Source: Oscillospiraceae bacterium (GTDB lineage Bacteria; Bacillota; Clostridia; Oscillospirales; Ruminococcaceae). From it: a stretch of DNA of 56,968 nt. Positions 36,001-43,259 of this stretch are shown here, piece by piece. The translations under genes and the position numbers were made by a program. Position 1 is the stretch's first letter, and every line of letters begins with the position of its first letter. The stretch covers positions 1 through 56,968 of the forward strand of contig WRGW01000111.1 of NCBI GenBank assembly GCA_009786985.1. The letters run 5' to 3'. Below the pieces are notes generated by a model, which saw nothing but the letters and a program-made list of their open reading frames with translations, did not search any database and was not told the DNA's origin.

Positions 36001-36646
36001 CGGCGAGTGTAGGGTTACGCTTTTCGCTCTTAAAATATTCACGCACTACCGCAACATCATCTTTAGACATAGCGAGAGAAAGTCCGTCATAATCATCCTC
36101 ATGCACTTCAGGAATGTCTGGAATATTTGTATTAGCCTCTTCTAAAAGCGATTGTGGTTTGTCTGAGTTAGTTTCACGCTCTTCAACTTTGTTTATAAGA
36201 TATGATTTTACACGCTCAAATTCAGCATCATCGACAATTCCCCAAATCACATAAACCTTTGCGATTTTAACTTTAGGGCGAATTGCATCATCAGAATCAG
36301 ACAACAGCATTTGAATACATTGCTCACACGAATCAGCACGAATATCAAACTGCCCTGGCAACGGCTCAACATACAAAACCCGAACATCGCCTTTGCCCGC
36401 TAAATCAGGCAAGTTTTCTTCGTAAATATTGTCGCAAACCGGCTCGCTAATCACCGTGTTATAAACTTTTTTGAGATGCTCAGACGGAACACCCTGAACA
36501 TCATAACAATTAAACAGTCGCACTTCTATATCTACTGGGTTTTTTAACTCCAAAAATTCTGCCAATTCCGCTTGAACTGCTTTTGCTGCCACATCAAACC
36601 CTGACTTCTTTTCAACATAACAGCGTAAAATATTGTTATTATTCAT
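32990..36646 (-). CDS. purL: Phosphoribosylformylglycinamidine synthase (fused PurL/PurQ, long form)
   Basis: 1218 aa; LDTYWSDHCRHTTF, KNETHNHPTEIEPLGGASTCIGGAIRDPLSGR, C-terminal GATase PKAVIPVFPGTNCEFDTEFAF..LILGICNGFQALVKLGLLP. Confidence 0.97.
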   Translation of the reverse strand: MNNNNILRCYVEKKSGFDVAAKAVQAELAEFLELKNPVDIEVRLFNCYDVQGVPSEHLKKVYNTVISEPVCDNIYEENLPDLAGKGDVRVLYVEPLPGQFDIRADSCEQCIQMLLSDSDDAIRPKVKIAKVYVIWGIVDDAEFERVKSYLINKVEERETNSDKPQSLLEEANTNIPDIPEVHEDDYDGLSLAMSKDDVAVVREYFKSEKRNPTLAEIKVLDTYWSDHCRHTTFTTILKNIDIQDKRVKDAFELFKSINGDKPVTLMNIATAAMRHFRKEGSLPMLYESKSDENNACTIRVPCEGSDDDTLLFFKNETHNHPTEIEPLGGASTCIGGAIRDPLSGRAYVYQAMRITGSADPRVSINETLPGKLPQRKITTTAAEGFSSYGNQIGLATGFVKELYHPGYVAKRLEVGAVIGSAKESHVRCEKPAPGDIVVVMGGRTGRDGIGGATGSSRVHGESTVSESAAEVQKGNAPEERKLQRLFLKREVTQLIKKCNDFGAGGASVAIGELADGIEIDLDALPVKYQGLNGVELAISESQERMAVVIAESDLPELLKHCESENVEALKAAVITQEPRLVMKWRGKKIVDIARDFLDTNGAKRYADVKVPDIYKKEARPSDSEHFALHELNSFPQKGLVQRFDSSIGSKSVFSPFGGKFEMCESQVMASLIPDTGEGDKAKASVMSYGFDPYITEADPFGGAQRAVFDSVMKLVATGVELESIHLSLQEYFPRVNDCPERWGVVFSAMLGAFAAQAQLGIAAIGGKDSMSGSFGELDVPPTLISFAVGVGKAAKLVSNEFKKPNSYVYATTMDWEQIQSYLKLVKDDKILSACMFERFSCLANMSLGNMVGFKGELGMQEMLKYIGGIVFETSEKLEDFVLLGRTQKSLEYNGVSLENLQQRFDSQLEDVFPLQVEQPGEAPLITYTNTFDCNLLKSPTPLTGGVKPKAVIPVFPGTNCEFDTEFAFQKAGGEAQQVLVRNLTPVLLQESVAALEKSIKESQILIFPGGFSGGDEPDGSGKFIVSLFRNPKLVEAVHELLYKRDGLILGICNGFQALVKLGLLPDGKILQTENEIVARNATLTYNRIGRHQARYVRTRVSAVNSPWLSKCEIGEIYIQPISHGEGRFTTSPEVLKNLEEKGQIAFQYVNYGGLPSMHVNHNPNGSDWAIEGISSADGRILGKMAHSERVGQFVAKNIPGEKFLPIFEGGVNYYRFSS

Positions 36647-36673
36647 TCTAATTATTCCAACCTCATTGCTTTC

Positions 36674-36723
36674 TATAGTCGTTTAACTTGAAAATCTATA
36701 AATTTTTATGTTAATCGACTATA
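36674..36723. repeat. R6 palindrome upstream of purL
   Basis: TATAGTCGTTTAAC..ttgaaaatctataaatttttat..GTTAATCGACTATA. Confidence 0.85.
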
Positions 36724-36754
36724 CTTCCTATCACATTTATGACAATACTCAAAA

Positions 36755-37042
36755 TCACTCCACCGTTTTAGGTACAATGAACATTTCATCATTTTTTTCA
36801 GGAGCGTTTTTTAGAATAAGCTCACGGTCAAAAGATGAGACGACTACGTCTTCTCTAAAAGCGTTGACATTATCGAAAGGGTGGCTTCTCGGAATTACAC
36901 CCTCTGTGTCTAACTTGTCTATGATTTGTATATGATTTAAAATCTTTTCAAGGTCGCTTTGTAGAGTAGCCTTTTCATCTTCCGAAAGTGCAAGACAAGA
37001 CAAATCTTCCAAGTATGAAACTAATTCGTGATTGAATTTCAT
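36755..37042 (-). CDS. gatC: Asp-tRNA(Asn)/Glu-tRNA(Gln) amidotransferase subunit C
   Basis: VSYLEDLSCLALSEDEKATLQSDLEKILNHIQIIDKLDTEGVIPRSHPFDNVNAFREDVV. Confidence 0.95.
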   Translation of the reverse strand: MKFNHELVSYLEDLSCLALSEDEKATLQSDLEKILNHIQIIDKLDTEGVIPRSHPFDNVNAFREDVVVSSFDRELILKNAPEKNDEMFIVPKTVE

Positions 37043-37494
37043 GCATTTTCTCCTTTAGCTTTGACTTCGAGTTCGGTAATCTTTTTCACTCTCGCTATAT
37101 GGCGTGCATCACCAGAAAAATCAGTTTCAAGCCAAACTTTGGCGAGTTCTAACGCAACTTCTTCACCAATCGTCCGCCCACCGATACAAAGCACATTTGA
37201 ATCATTGTGCAATCTCGTAAGTTTCGCTGAATAATAGTCCGAGCAAAGTGCCGCACGAATACCATCAATTTTATTCGCCGCAATTGACACACCAATGCCA
37301 GTTCCACAAACGATAATTCCGCAATTTTCGGGAGATTTGAGAACTTTCTGACAAACCGCCTCTGCAATATCTGGATAGTCAACAGCTGACCCATCACACC
37401 CTACATCAGCGAACGGAATTTTATTCTTGTCGAAGTATTTTTTCAAAAACTCCTTCGTCACATATCCACCGTGGTCTGAACCTATAATAACCAT
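37039..37494 (-). CDS. rpiB: Ribose-5-phosphate isomerase B
   Basis: MVIIGSDHGGYVTKEFLKKYF..VGCDG..DYPDIAEAVCQKV, IIVCGTGIGVSIAANKIDGIRAALC..YSAKLTRLHNDSNVLCIGGR. 4-bp overlap with gatC. Confidence 0.95.
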   Translation of the reverse strand: MVIIGSDHGGYVTKEFLKKYFDKNKIPFADVGCDGSAVDYPDIAEAVCQKVLKSPENCGIIVCGTGIGVSIAANKIDGIRAALCSDYYSAKLTRLHNDSNVLCIGGRTIGEEVALELAKVWLETDFSGDARHIARVKKITELEVKAKGENA

Positions 37495-37608
37495 GATTAT
37501 GTTACCTTTCCTTTTTTGCATAGTGGCAAACCCTCTGCCACCCTTTATTATACCTCAAATTTATGAATTTGTCAAGCAATTTTTCGAAGCAGTAGAAAAT
37601 TTATTGAA

Positions 37609-37695
37609 AGTTCGGGTGAATACCCCGAAGCTCTGCGTCGGTTCTCGCGAGCGAAGCGAGAGGGGTGCAGGGCTTGCCCTGCGGTGTTACCGAAC
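37609..37695 (-). repeat. R1 repeat, copy d (inverted)
   Basis: Reverse complement GTTCGGTAACACCGCAGGGCAAGCCCTGCACCCCTCTCGCTTCGCTCGCGAGAACCGACGCAGAGCTTCGGGGTATTCACCCGAACT. Confidence 0.9.
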
Positions 37696-37807
37696 ATTTT
37701 CACGCAAAGCCTGTTTTACTTTCATAATAGTTTAATAATAGCATTTTCAAAATCATATTCAATAGACTCTATTTTATAAAATTGTCGTAAAATTTAATAA
37801 AGAGTGG

Positions 37808-37836
37808 TTGACTTTTTGTTAAATATATGATATACT
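37808..37836 (+). promoter_or_regulatory. ahcY promoter TTGACT-17-TATACT
   Basis: ttgact 37808-37813, tatact 37831-37836. Confidence 0.65.
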
Positions 37837-37882
37837 CAACCATATATACAAATAAATTAGAAGGAAGAAGTGTCTAAATAAA

Positions 37883-39142
37883 ATGAAAAATTGTGAAATT
37901 CGCGATATCAATTTATGGGAATCTGGTAAACGTAAAATCGACTGGGTTGAAGCTAATATGCCTTTATTGCGTGGAATCAAAGCTGACTTCGAAAAATCTA
38001 AACCATTTTCGGGTCTAAAAATCGCTTTATCTGTTCATCTTGAAGCTAAGACTGCGTATCTCTGCAAAGTATTAGCGGCTGGTGGAGCGGAAATGTATAT
38101 TACTGGAAGCAACCCGCTTTCTACGCAAGATGATGTGGCGGCAGCTCTCGCTCACGAAGGACTTAGTGTTTTTGCGTGGTATGATGCTACTGACGAAGAA
38201 TATAAACGCCACATTTCAAAAGTAATTGAAGTAGCTCCTAATATCATCATTGATGATGGTGGAGATTTAGTCACGCTAATCCACACTGAATACACGCATT
38301 TACTCGATGGTGTAATTGGTGGTTGCGAAGAAACAACTACTGGAATTGTTCGTTTGCTCGCTATGAATCGCGAAGGAAAACTAAAGTTCCCGATGGCGCT
38401 TGTAAATGACGCTGACTGTAAGCATTTGTTTGACAACCGTTACGGAACTGGTCAATCAGTATGGGATGGAATCAACCGCACTACTAATCTGATAGTCGCA
38501 GGCAAAAACGCTGTAGTCGCTGGTTACGGCTGGTGCGGAAAAGGCGTTGCAATGCGTGCTAAAGGGCTCGGGGCATCAGTAATCGTCACGGAAATCGACC
38601 CAATTAAAGCGATGGAAGCTGTTATGGATGGGTTCAAAGTAATGCCTATGAACGAGGCTGCAAAAATCGGTGATTTCTTTATAACGGTAACTGGTTGTAG
38701 CGGAGTAATTACCGAAGCTGATTTCAACGTAATGAAAGATGGTGCAATATGCTGTAATGCAGGTCACTTTGATTGTGAAGTTGATGTTGCTGGATTAAAG
38801 AAAATCGCAACCGAAGAAAAGCTCGCTCGTAACAACATTCAAGGTTATAAGATGAGTAATGGGCGTTGGATATACGTAATCGCTGAAGGTAGGCTCGTAA
38901 ATCTTGCTGCAGGCGATGGTCATCCAGCGGAAATCATGGATATGTCATTTGCAATTCAGGCTTTGTCGGCACAGTACATTCTCGAAAATAAAGATAAACT
39001 TAAAGGACAAAAAGACAAAGTCATCAAAGTTCCAGACGAGGTAGACACTGAAGTCGCACGCCGTCAACTCGGTTACTGGAACGTAAACATCGACAAACTC
39101 ACATCAGAACAAGAAAAATATCTTAATAGCTGGGAAAGCTAA
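37883..39142 (+). CDS. ahcY: Adenosylhomocysteinase
   Basis: GLKIALSVHLEAKTAYLCKVLAAGGAEMYITGSNPLSTQDDVAAAL, YGTGQSVWDGINRTTNLIVAGKNAVVAGYGWCGKGVAMRAKG. Confidence 0.96.
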   Translation: MKNCEIRDINLWESGKRKIDWVEANMPLLRGIKADFEKSKPFSGLKIALSVHLEAKTAYLCKVLAAGGAEMYITGSNPLSTQDDVAAALAHEGLSVFAWYDATDEEYKRHISKVIEVAPNIIIDDGGDLVTLIHTEYTHLLDGVIGGCEETTTGIVRLLAMNREGKLKFPMALVNDADCKHLFDNRYGTGQSVWDGINRTTNLIVAGKNAVVAGYGWCGKGVAMRAKGLGASVIVTEIDPIKAMEAVMDGFKVMPMNEAAKIGDFFITVTGCSGVITEADFNVMKDGAICCNAGHFDCEVDVAGLKKIATEEKLARNNIQGYKMSNGRWIYVIAEGRLVNLAAGDGHPAEIMDMSFAIQALSAQYILENKDKLKGQKDKVIKVPDEVDTEVARRQLGYWNVNIDKLTSEQEKYLNSWES

Positions 39143-39290
39143 ACAAGAGTATCCCCTGAAAGGCAGGCTTTGCCTGTCTGGAATGGGGGGGAACTCGACG
39201 AAGCTAAGCTCTTCAAGTCGCCTACTCAGTGGCAGAGCCACTCGGCGACTTTGTCGGTGGCTTAATAACACCGCAACTCTTATTTACTAA
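39143..39290. repeat. R5 complex palindromic intergenic element
   Basis: aacaagagtatcccc...ggcaggctttgcctgtct...gtcgcc..agtggcagagccactcggcgac...ccgcaactctt. Shares hairpin modules with R3, R4 and R1. Confidence 0.55.
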
Positions 39291-39305
39291 AAACGGAGAA
39301 AAATT

Positions 39306-40040
39306 ATGTCTAAATTATTACCAGAAGGACACGGAAGTTATGAACTACAACCCGCAAACGATTCGACAGCGTTAGCAGTAGTCAAAGCAATTTGCCCACT
39401 TTGTGGATTTGAATTCGACAATCACTTTTTGTTGACTTCGCGATTAGGTCGTGGTAAAACCGAACCTGATATGCGTATACGCCATACTGGAATCGAACCG
39501 CTACACTACGCAATCACGACTTGTACTAAATGCTTGTTTAGTACTGAACTAAAGATATTTGAAGAAACGCCTAAACGATATGCGGAAAATATTCACAAAG
39601 CACTAGAGCCGTATAAAGATGAAAACCTCGAAATAAAAATCGGACGTGAACGAGATATGAACTCTGTATTCATCAGCTTTTACTTAGCACTCATCTGCAC
39701 ACCTTTAGCGGTAGACCGTAATCAAGAGCTTGAATGTGCGGGTATACACCTCAAAATTGCTCGATTGTATTCCGATTGTAAGGATAAAAAAATGGAGCGT
39801 GTCGCATTCCAAAAATCGTATGAGGCTTATCACCACATCTACACCACTAACTCAAGAATCGATGATAAACTGTCACTCCAAATCGCTTTCCTGCTCGGTG
39901 ACATCAGCTACAAGTTAGAAAACTATGACGATGCTCGCCAGTATTTCTACAAAATTAAGACCTCAAAGAAAGCAACTCCAACGCTCGCTAAAATGACTGA
40001 TGACCGCATTGAAATTATTCGTGATATTATGAATCCGTAA
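39306..40040 (+). CDS. DUF2225 family protein
   Basis: CPLCGFEFDNHFLLTSRLGRGKTEPDMRIRHTGIEPLHYAITTCTKCLFS; TPR-like C-terminus. Confidence 0.8.
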   Translation: MSKLLPEGHGSYELQPANDSTALAVVKAICPLCGFEFDNHFLLTSRLGRGKTEPDMRIRHTGIEPLHYAITTCTKCLFSTELKIFEETPKRYAENIHKALEPYKDENLEIKIGRERDMNSVFISFYLALICTPLAVDRNQELECAGIHLKIARLYSDCKDKKMERVAFQKSYEAYHHIYTTNSRIDDKLSLQIAFLLGDISYKLENYDDARQYFYKIKTSKKATPTLAKMTDDRIEIIRDIMNP

Positions 40041-40100
40041 GGACTGTTGAATCTCAAAAAACAAAATTAGATTAAATTATACCCTGCCTTTTCTAAAGGT

Positions 40101-40136
40101 TGTCGACACGAGAGTGTTTTGAACTTGGTGTCGACA
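40101..40136. terminator. Hairpin TGTCGACAC/GTGTCGACA between convergent genes
   Basis: Perfect 9-bp arms with an 18-nt loop. Confidence 0.4.
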
Positions 40137-40141
40137 GCTTC

Positions 40142-40468
40142 TTAGATTTCATACGCTTTTTTTGCACTAAGTTTTAAAATTAAGTCATAATCATCATCCT
40201 CAGCTACTATATTTTTTCTAATTTCACCGCATTTTTCACACTTATGTAAAAGCTGCATTACGCCAGCTTTCTTTTTATGCGGTTCAATACCAATTGGTCT
40301 CATAATTCCACCACACTCACTTTGTCTATCGCCTGGGAAATTATCGAGGTGAATCGAACACAAACACTCCCTACAATGATTACGTGCAGTGTAATTCAAA
40401 GTAGGGATTTTTGTTCCGCAGATGATACAAACAAACGATTCATCGATATGCGTAAACTTCCTTTGCAA
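40142..40468 (-). CDS. RNHCP-domain zinc-binding protein
   Basis: FVCIICGTKIPTLNYTARNHCRECLCSIHLDNFPGDRQSECGGIMRPIGI. Confidence 0.88.
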   Translation of the reverse strand: MQRKFTHIDESFVCIICGTKIPTLNYTARNHCRECLCSIHLDNFPGDRQSECGGIMRPIGIEPHKKKAGVMQLLHKCEKCGEIRKNIVAEDDDYDLILKLSAKKAYEI

Positions 40469-40559
40469 TGTCGTTAAAACCCCCTAATAAATTCAAAATA
40501 ACCCCAAAATTAACAGTTATTCGAGATTGACCAAAAGTGTTTAGTGAACTTTTCACAAT

Positions 40560-42029
40560 TTACAGCATAAATTTTGCATTTATTTTGTGAATTATATTAT
40601 GCGCAATCTTATTGACATCTCCGCATCCAAGTGTTATAATTAAATCATGGGTACGACAATTTTCGACAATCTCATTAGCAACATCATCAAAGGTAGAAAA
40701 ATAATCACAATTTTTACCACATTTCGAGATTTCACGCACTAAATCAGCAGAGTGTATATCACCTGGGTCGACTTCTCTACTACCCATAATTTCTGTTAGA
40801 GTGATTTCATCCGCAATTGATAACGCTTTAGCAAATTCGCCTAACATACTCTTAGTACGTGAGTATGTGAAAGGCTGATGCACTGCCCATACACGTTCAT
40901 ATCCCATAGACTTTGCGGCTTTTAGCGTTACAGTGATTTCAGCGGGGTGATGGGCGTAATCGTCCGCTACTGTAATACCGTTCACCTCTCCTAAAATCTC
41001 GAACCGTCGTCTGGCACCCGTAAACGCTTCTAATCCCTTAGAAAGCGTATCGGGACTACAACCGAGCGTTGTTGCAACTGCACAGGCACACACAGCGTTT
41101 AAGGCATTATGCTCACCTGGGACATTTAACCTAATTGTTGTGAGAGACTGACCGTTATGGACAAGCTCAAACACATTACCGCCACCTTTAGCATTACCGT
41201 TGAGTTCCAGTGGATAGAAATCATTAGATGCACTTTTGCCGAATGTCACAACTTTCCCTGAAAACTCGGAATTTTTGACTGCAAGCATGGTGTTCGCATC
41301 ATCACCATTGACTACAAGGTAATCAGTTGTAATGTTACAAAATTTTGTAAAAGACAAACGCAAATTATCCATACTCCCGAAATATTCAAGGTGGTCTTCA
41401 TCTATATTGATAATTACCGAAACATTCGGTGCGAGTTGTAAAAAAGTATCGGCATACTCACAGGCCTCGCATATCATGATGTCGCTACCCCCGCTTCGCC
41501 CTGAACCACCATCAAGAATTTTCAGCTTACCGCCGATTACCGCTGAAATATCAGTTTGTTCAAAACAGTCCCCATTCATAAAAATGTAAGCCAGCATTGA
41601 TGAAACCGTGGTTTTACCATGGGTTCCCGAAACGCAGACTGCTTTGTTATACTGCTTCGTAATATAACCGAGCAGTTCGGAACGCTCAATAACTGGGATT
41701 CTAAGTTCTCTTGCTTTGATAATTTCAGGGTTGTCATCACTAATTGCAGCAGAACGAACAATCGCACTTGCATTTACAACATTCTCTGGAGAGTGTCCCA
41801 TAAAAACCGAAATCCCCATTTTACGAACCGCATCAACAGTATCAGTTTGATTGTTATCAGAACCTGACAAATTAAACCCTTTTCCATGAAGAATTTGAGC
41901 TAACGGATACATTCCGCTCCCTCCGATTCCGATGTAATGGATTAAATGCGAATCGTTTTGCTTCATCTCAAAAAGTAAATCACTAACAGAAAATGAAGGC
42001 TTTGTTTTATTAGTTGACAAATTTTCCAT
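40560..42029 (-). CDS. murC: UDP-N-acetylmuramate--L-alanine ligase
   Basis: HLIHYIGIGGSGMYPLAQIL, CVSGTHGKTTVSSMLAYIF, VADDYAHHPAEITVTLKAAK. Confidence 0.96.
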   Translation of the reverse strand: MENLSTNKTKPSFSVSDLLFEMKQNDSHLIHYIGIGGSGMYPLAQILHGKGFNLSGSDNNQTDTVDAVRKMGISVFMGHSPENVVNASAIVRSAAISDDNPEIIKARELRIPVIERSELLGYITKQYNKAVCVSGTHGKTTVSSMLAYIFMNGDCFEQTDISAVIGGKLKILDGGSGRSGGSDIMICEACEYADTFLQLAPNVSVIINIDEDHLEYFGSMDNLRLSFTKFCNITTDYLVVNGDDANTMLAVKNSEFSGKVVTFGKSASNDFYPLELNGNAKGGGNVFELVHNGQSLTTIRLNVPGEHNALNAVCACAVATTLGCSPDTLSKGLEAFTGARRRFEILGEVNGITVADDYAHHPAEITVTLKAAKSMGYERVWAVHQPFTYSRTKSMLGEFAKALSIADEITLTEIMGSREVDPGDIHSADLVREISKCGKNCDYFSTFDDVANEIVENCRTHDLIITLGCGDVNKIAHNIIHKINAKFML

Positions 42030-42216
42030 ATGAATATTCTACCCACCTTAGCGAAAAATAATCTATAGTTTAGCAATCGTCAGAGTTGCGATGTCGGCGC
42101 GAGCTTCAGGGAGAAAAGCTCCCCTTATGAGCTCTTAGTTTGACTTTACATATGTACTCAAAACATATGCACGTATGCGTAGCGTACGGTAAATAAGACG
42201 CGAAAGGGTGTTCAAA

Positions 42217-42555
42217 ATGTTAGAAATAAGCGATATCAGAGTAAGAAAAATCATCCATGAGGGGAGACTAAGAGCGGTTGTTTCTCTAACAATCGACAAT
42301 GCGGTTGCAGTCCACGACATTAAATTAGTTCAAGGCGATGAACGTATGTTCGTAGCGATGCCAAGTCGTAGAGATGAATCAGGAACTTTCCGTGACATCA
42401 TTCATCCGATTAACCCAGAAGCACGTCAGCAAATCGAATCACAGATTCTAAAGGCTTATGACGAGCATTTGGCAGCGGAAGAAGCTACCATGGCTATGAT
42501 TGGTGAAACAACCGAAGATTCTATTCAAAAAGAAACGATTCTATCCGATTTCTAA
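42217..42555 (+). CDS. spoVG: Septation protein SpoVG
   Basis: MLEISDIRVRKI..GRLRAVVSLTIDNAVAVHDIKLVQGDERMFVAMPSRRDESGTFRDIIHPINPEARQQIESQIL. The track ORF begins 9 nt earlier. Confidence 0.96.
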   Translation: MLEISDIRVRKIIHEGRLRAVVSLTIDNAVAVHDIKLVQGDERMFVAMPSRRDESGTFRDIIHPINPEARQQIESQILKAYDEHLAAEEATMAMIGETTEDSIQKETILSDF

Positions 42556-42578
42556 AAAATTAAAAAATCATAGTATGA

Positions 42579-42604
42579 AAGGCGAGCATTAGCTTGCCTT
42601 TTTT
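42579..42604 (+). terminator. spoVG intrinsic terminator
   Basis: aaggcgagc-atta-gcttgcctttttt. Confidence 0.75.
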
Positions 42605-42665
42605 GCGTTGTTGAAAATTCTGTAAAATTACATACTCCATCACTTTAGGGACTATTTGAATAAGT

Positions 42666-43247
42666 TCAAACAACATCCGAAAAATGCCCAAGCACTTTAG
42701 ATTTAAGAACAGCAGCCTGCGTCTTACCATCAGGGATTTCACCACCTAAAATCATTTCAAGAATTTTACTGACTGGTAGTTTTATAACGTTCAAAAACTC
42801 ATCATCATCTAAATGATTTTGGGGCGTTAAATCGTTATTATGAGCGTTTTCGACATACAACCCCTTTGCCAGATACATATGAATAACTTCAGTGCAATAT
42901 GCGGGCGTTGGATAAAACTCCCCAAGAGATACAAATTCTTTTGCGTGATAACCAGTTTCCTCGAAAAGTTCACGCTTTCCACATTCAAGTGGATTATGCC
43001 TTTCGGCGAGTTCGAGTTTACCAGCTGGAATTTCTAAAATCGCTTTTGCAAAAGGATAACGAAACTGTTCTACTAAGATGATGTTTCTACAGTCAGTAAG
43101 TGGCAATACACACACACCTCCCGAATGTTCGACAATCTCTCTGAACGCCTGATTTCCATTAGGGAGTTCCACCGTATCTTTGTGGATTTTCATGATTTTT
43201 CCATCGTAAATCTTCTCGTTAGACAACGTTTTTTCTCTTATTTCCAT
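42666..43247 (-). CDS. NUDIX hydrolase (ADP-ribose pyrophosphatase-like)
   Basis: GKLELAERHNPLECGKRELFEETGYHAKEF Nudix box. Confidence 0.9.
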   Translation of the reverse strand: MEIREKTLSNEKIYDGKIMKIHKDTVELPNGNQAFREIVEHSGGVCVLPLTDCRNIILVEQFRYPFAKAILEIPAGKLELAERHNPLECGKRELFEETGYHAKEFVSLGEFYPTPAYCTEVIHMYLAKGLYVENAHNNDLTPQNHLDDDEFLNVIKLPVSKILEMILGGEIPDGKTQAAVLKSKVLGHFSDVV

Positions 43248-43259
43248 GTAAAACTCCTT

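Noticed and set aside
37427-37735. 102-aa plus-strand ORF over the rpiB start and R1d
   Set aside because: Combines rpiB antisense with the R1 repeat; no support as a protein.
42060-42207. Possible riboswitch or structured leader upstream of spoVG
   Set aside because: Some inverted repeats (acatatg/catatg, gggag/ctccc) but no known riboswitch consensus and no second copy to support a conserved structure.
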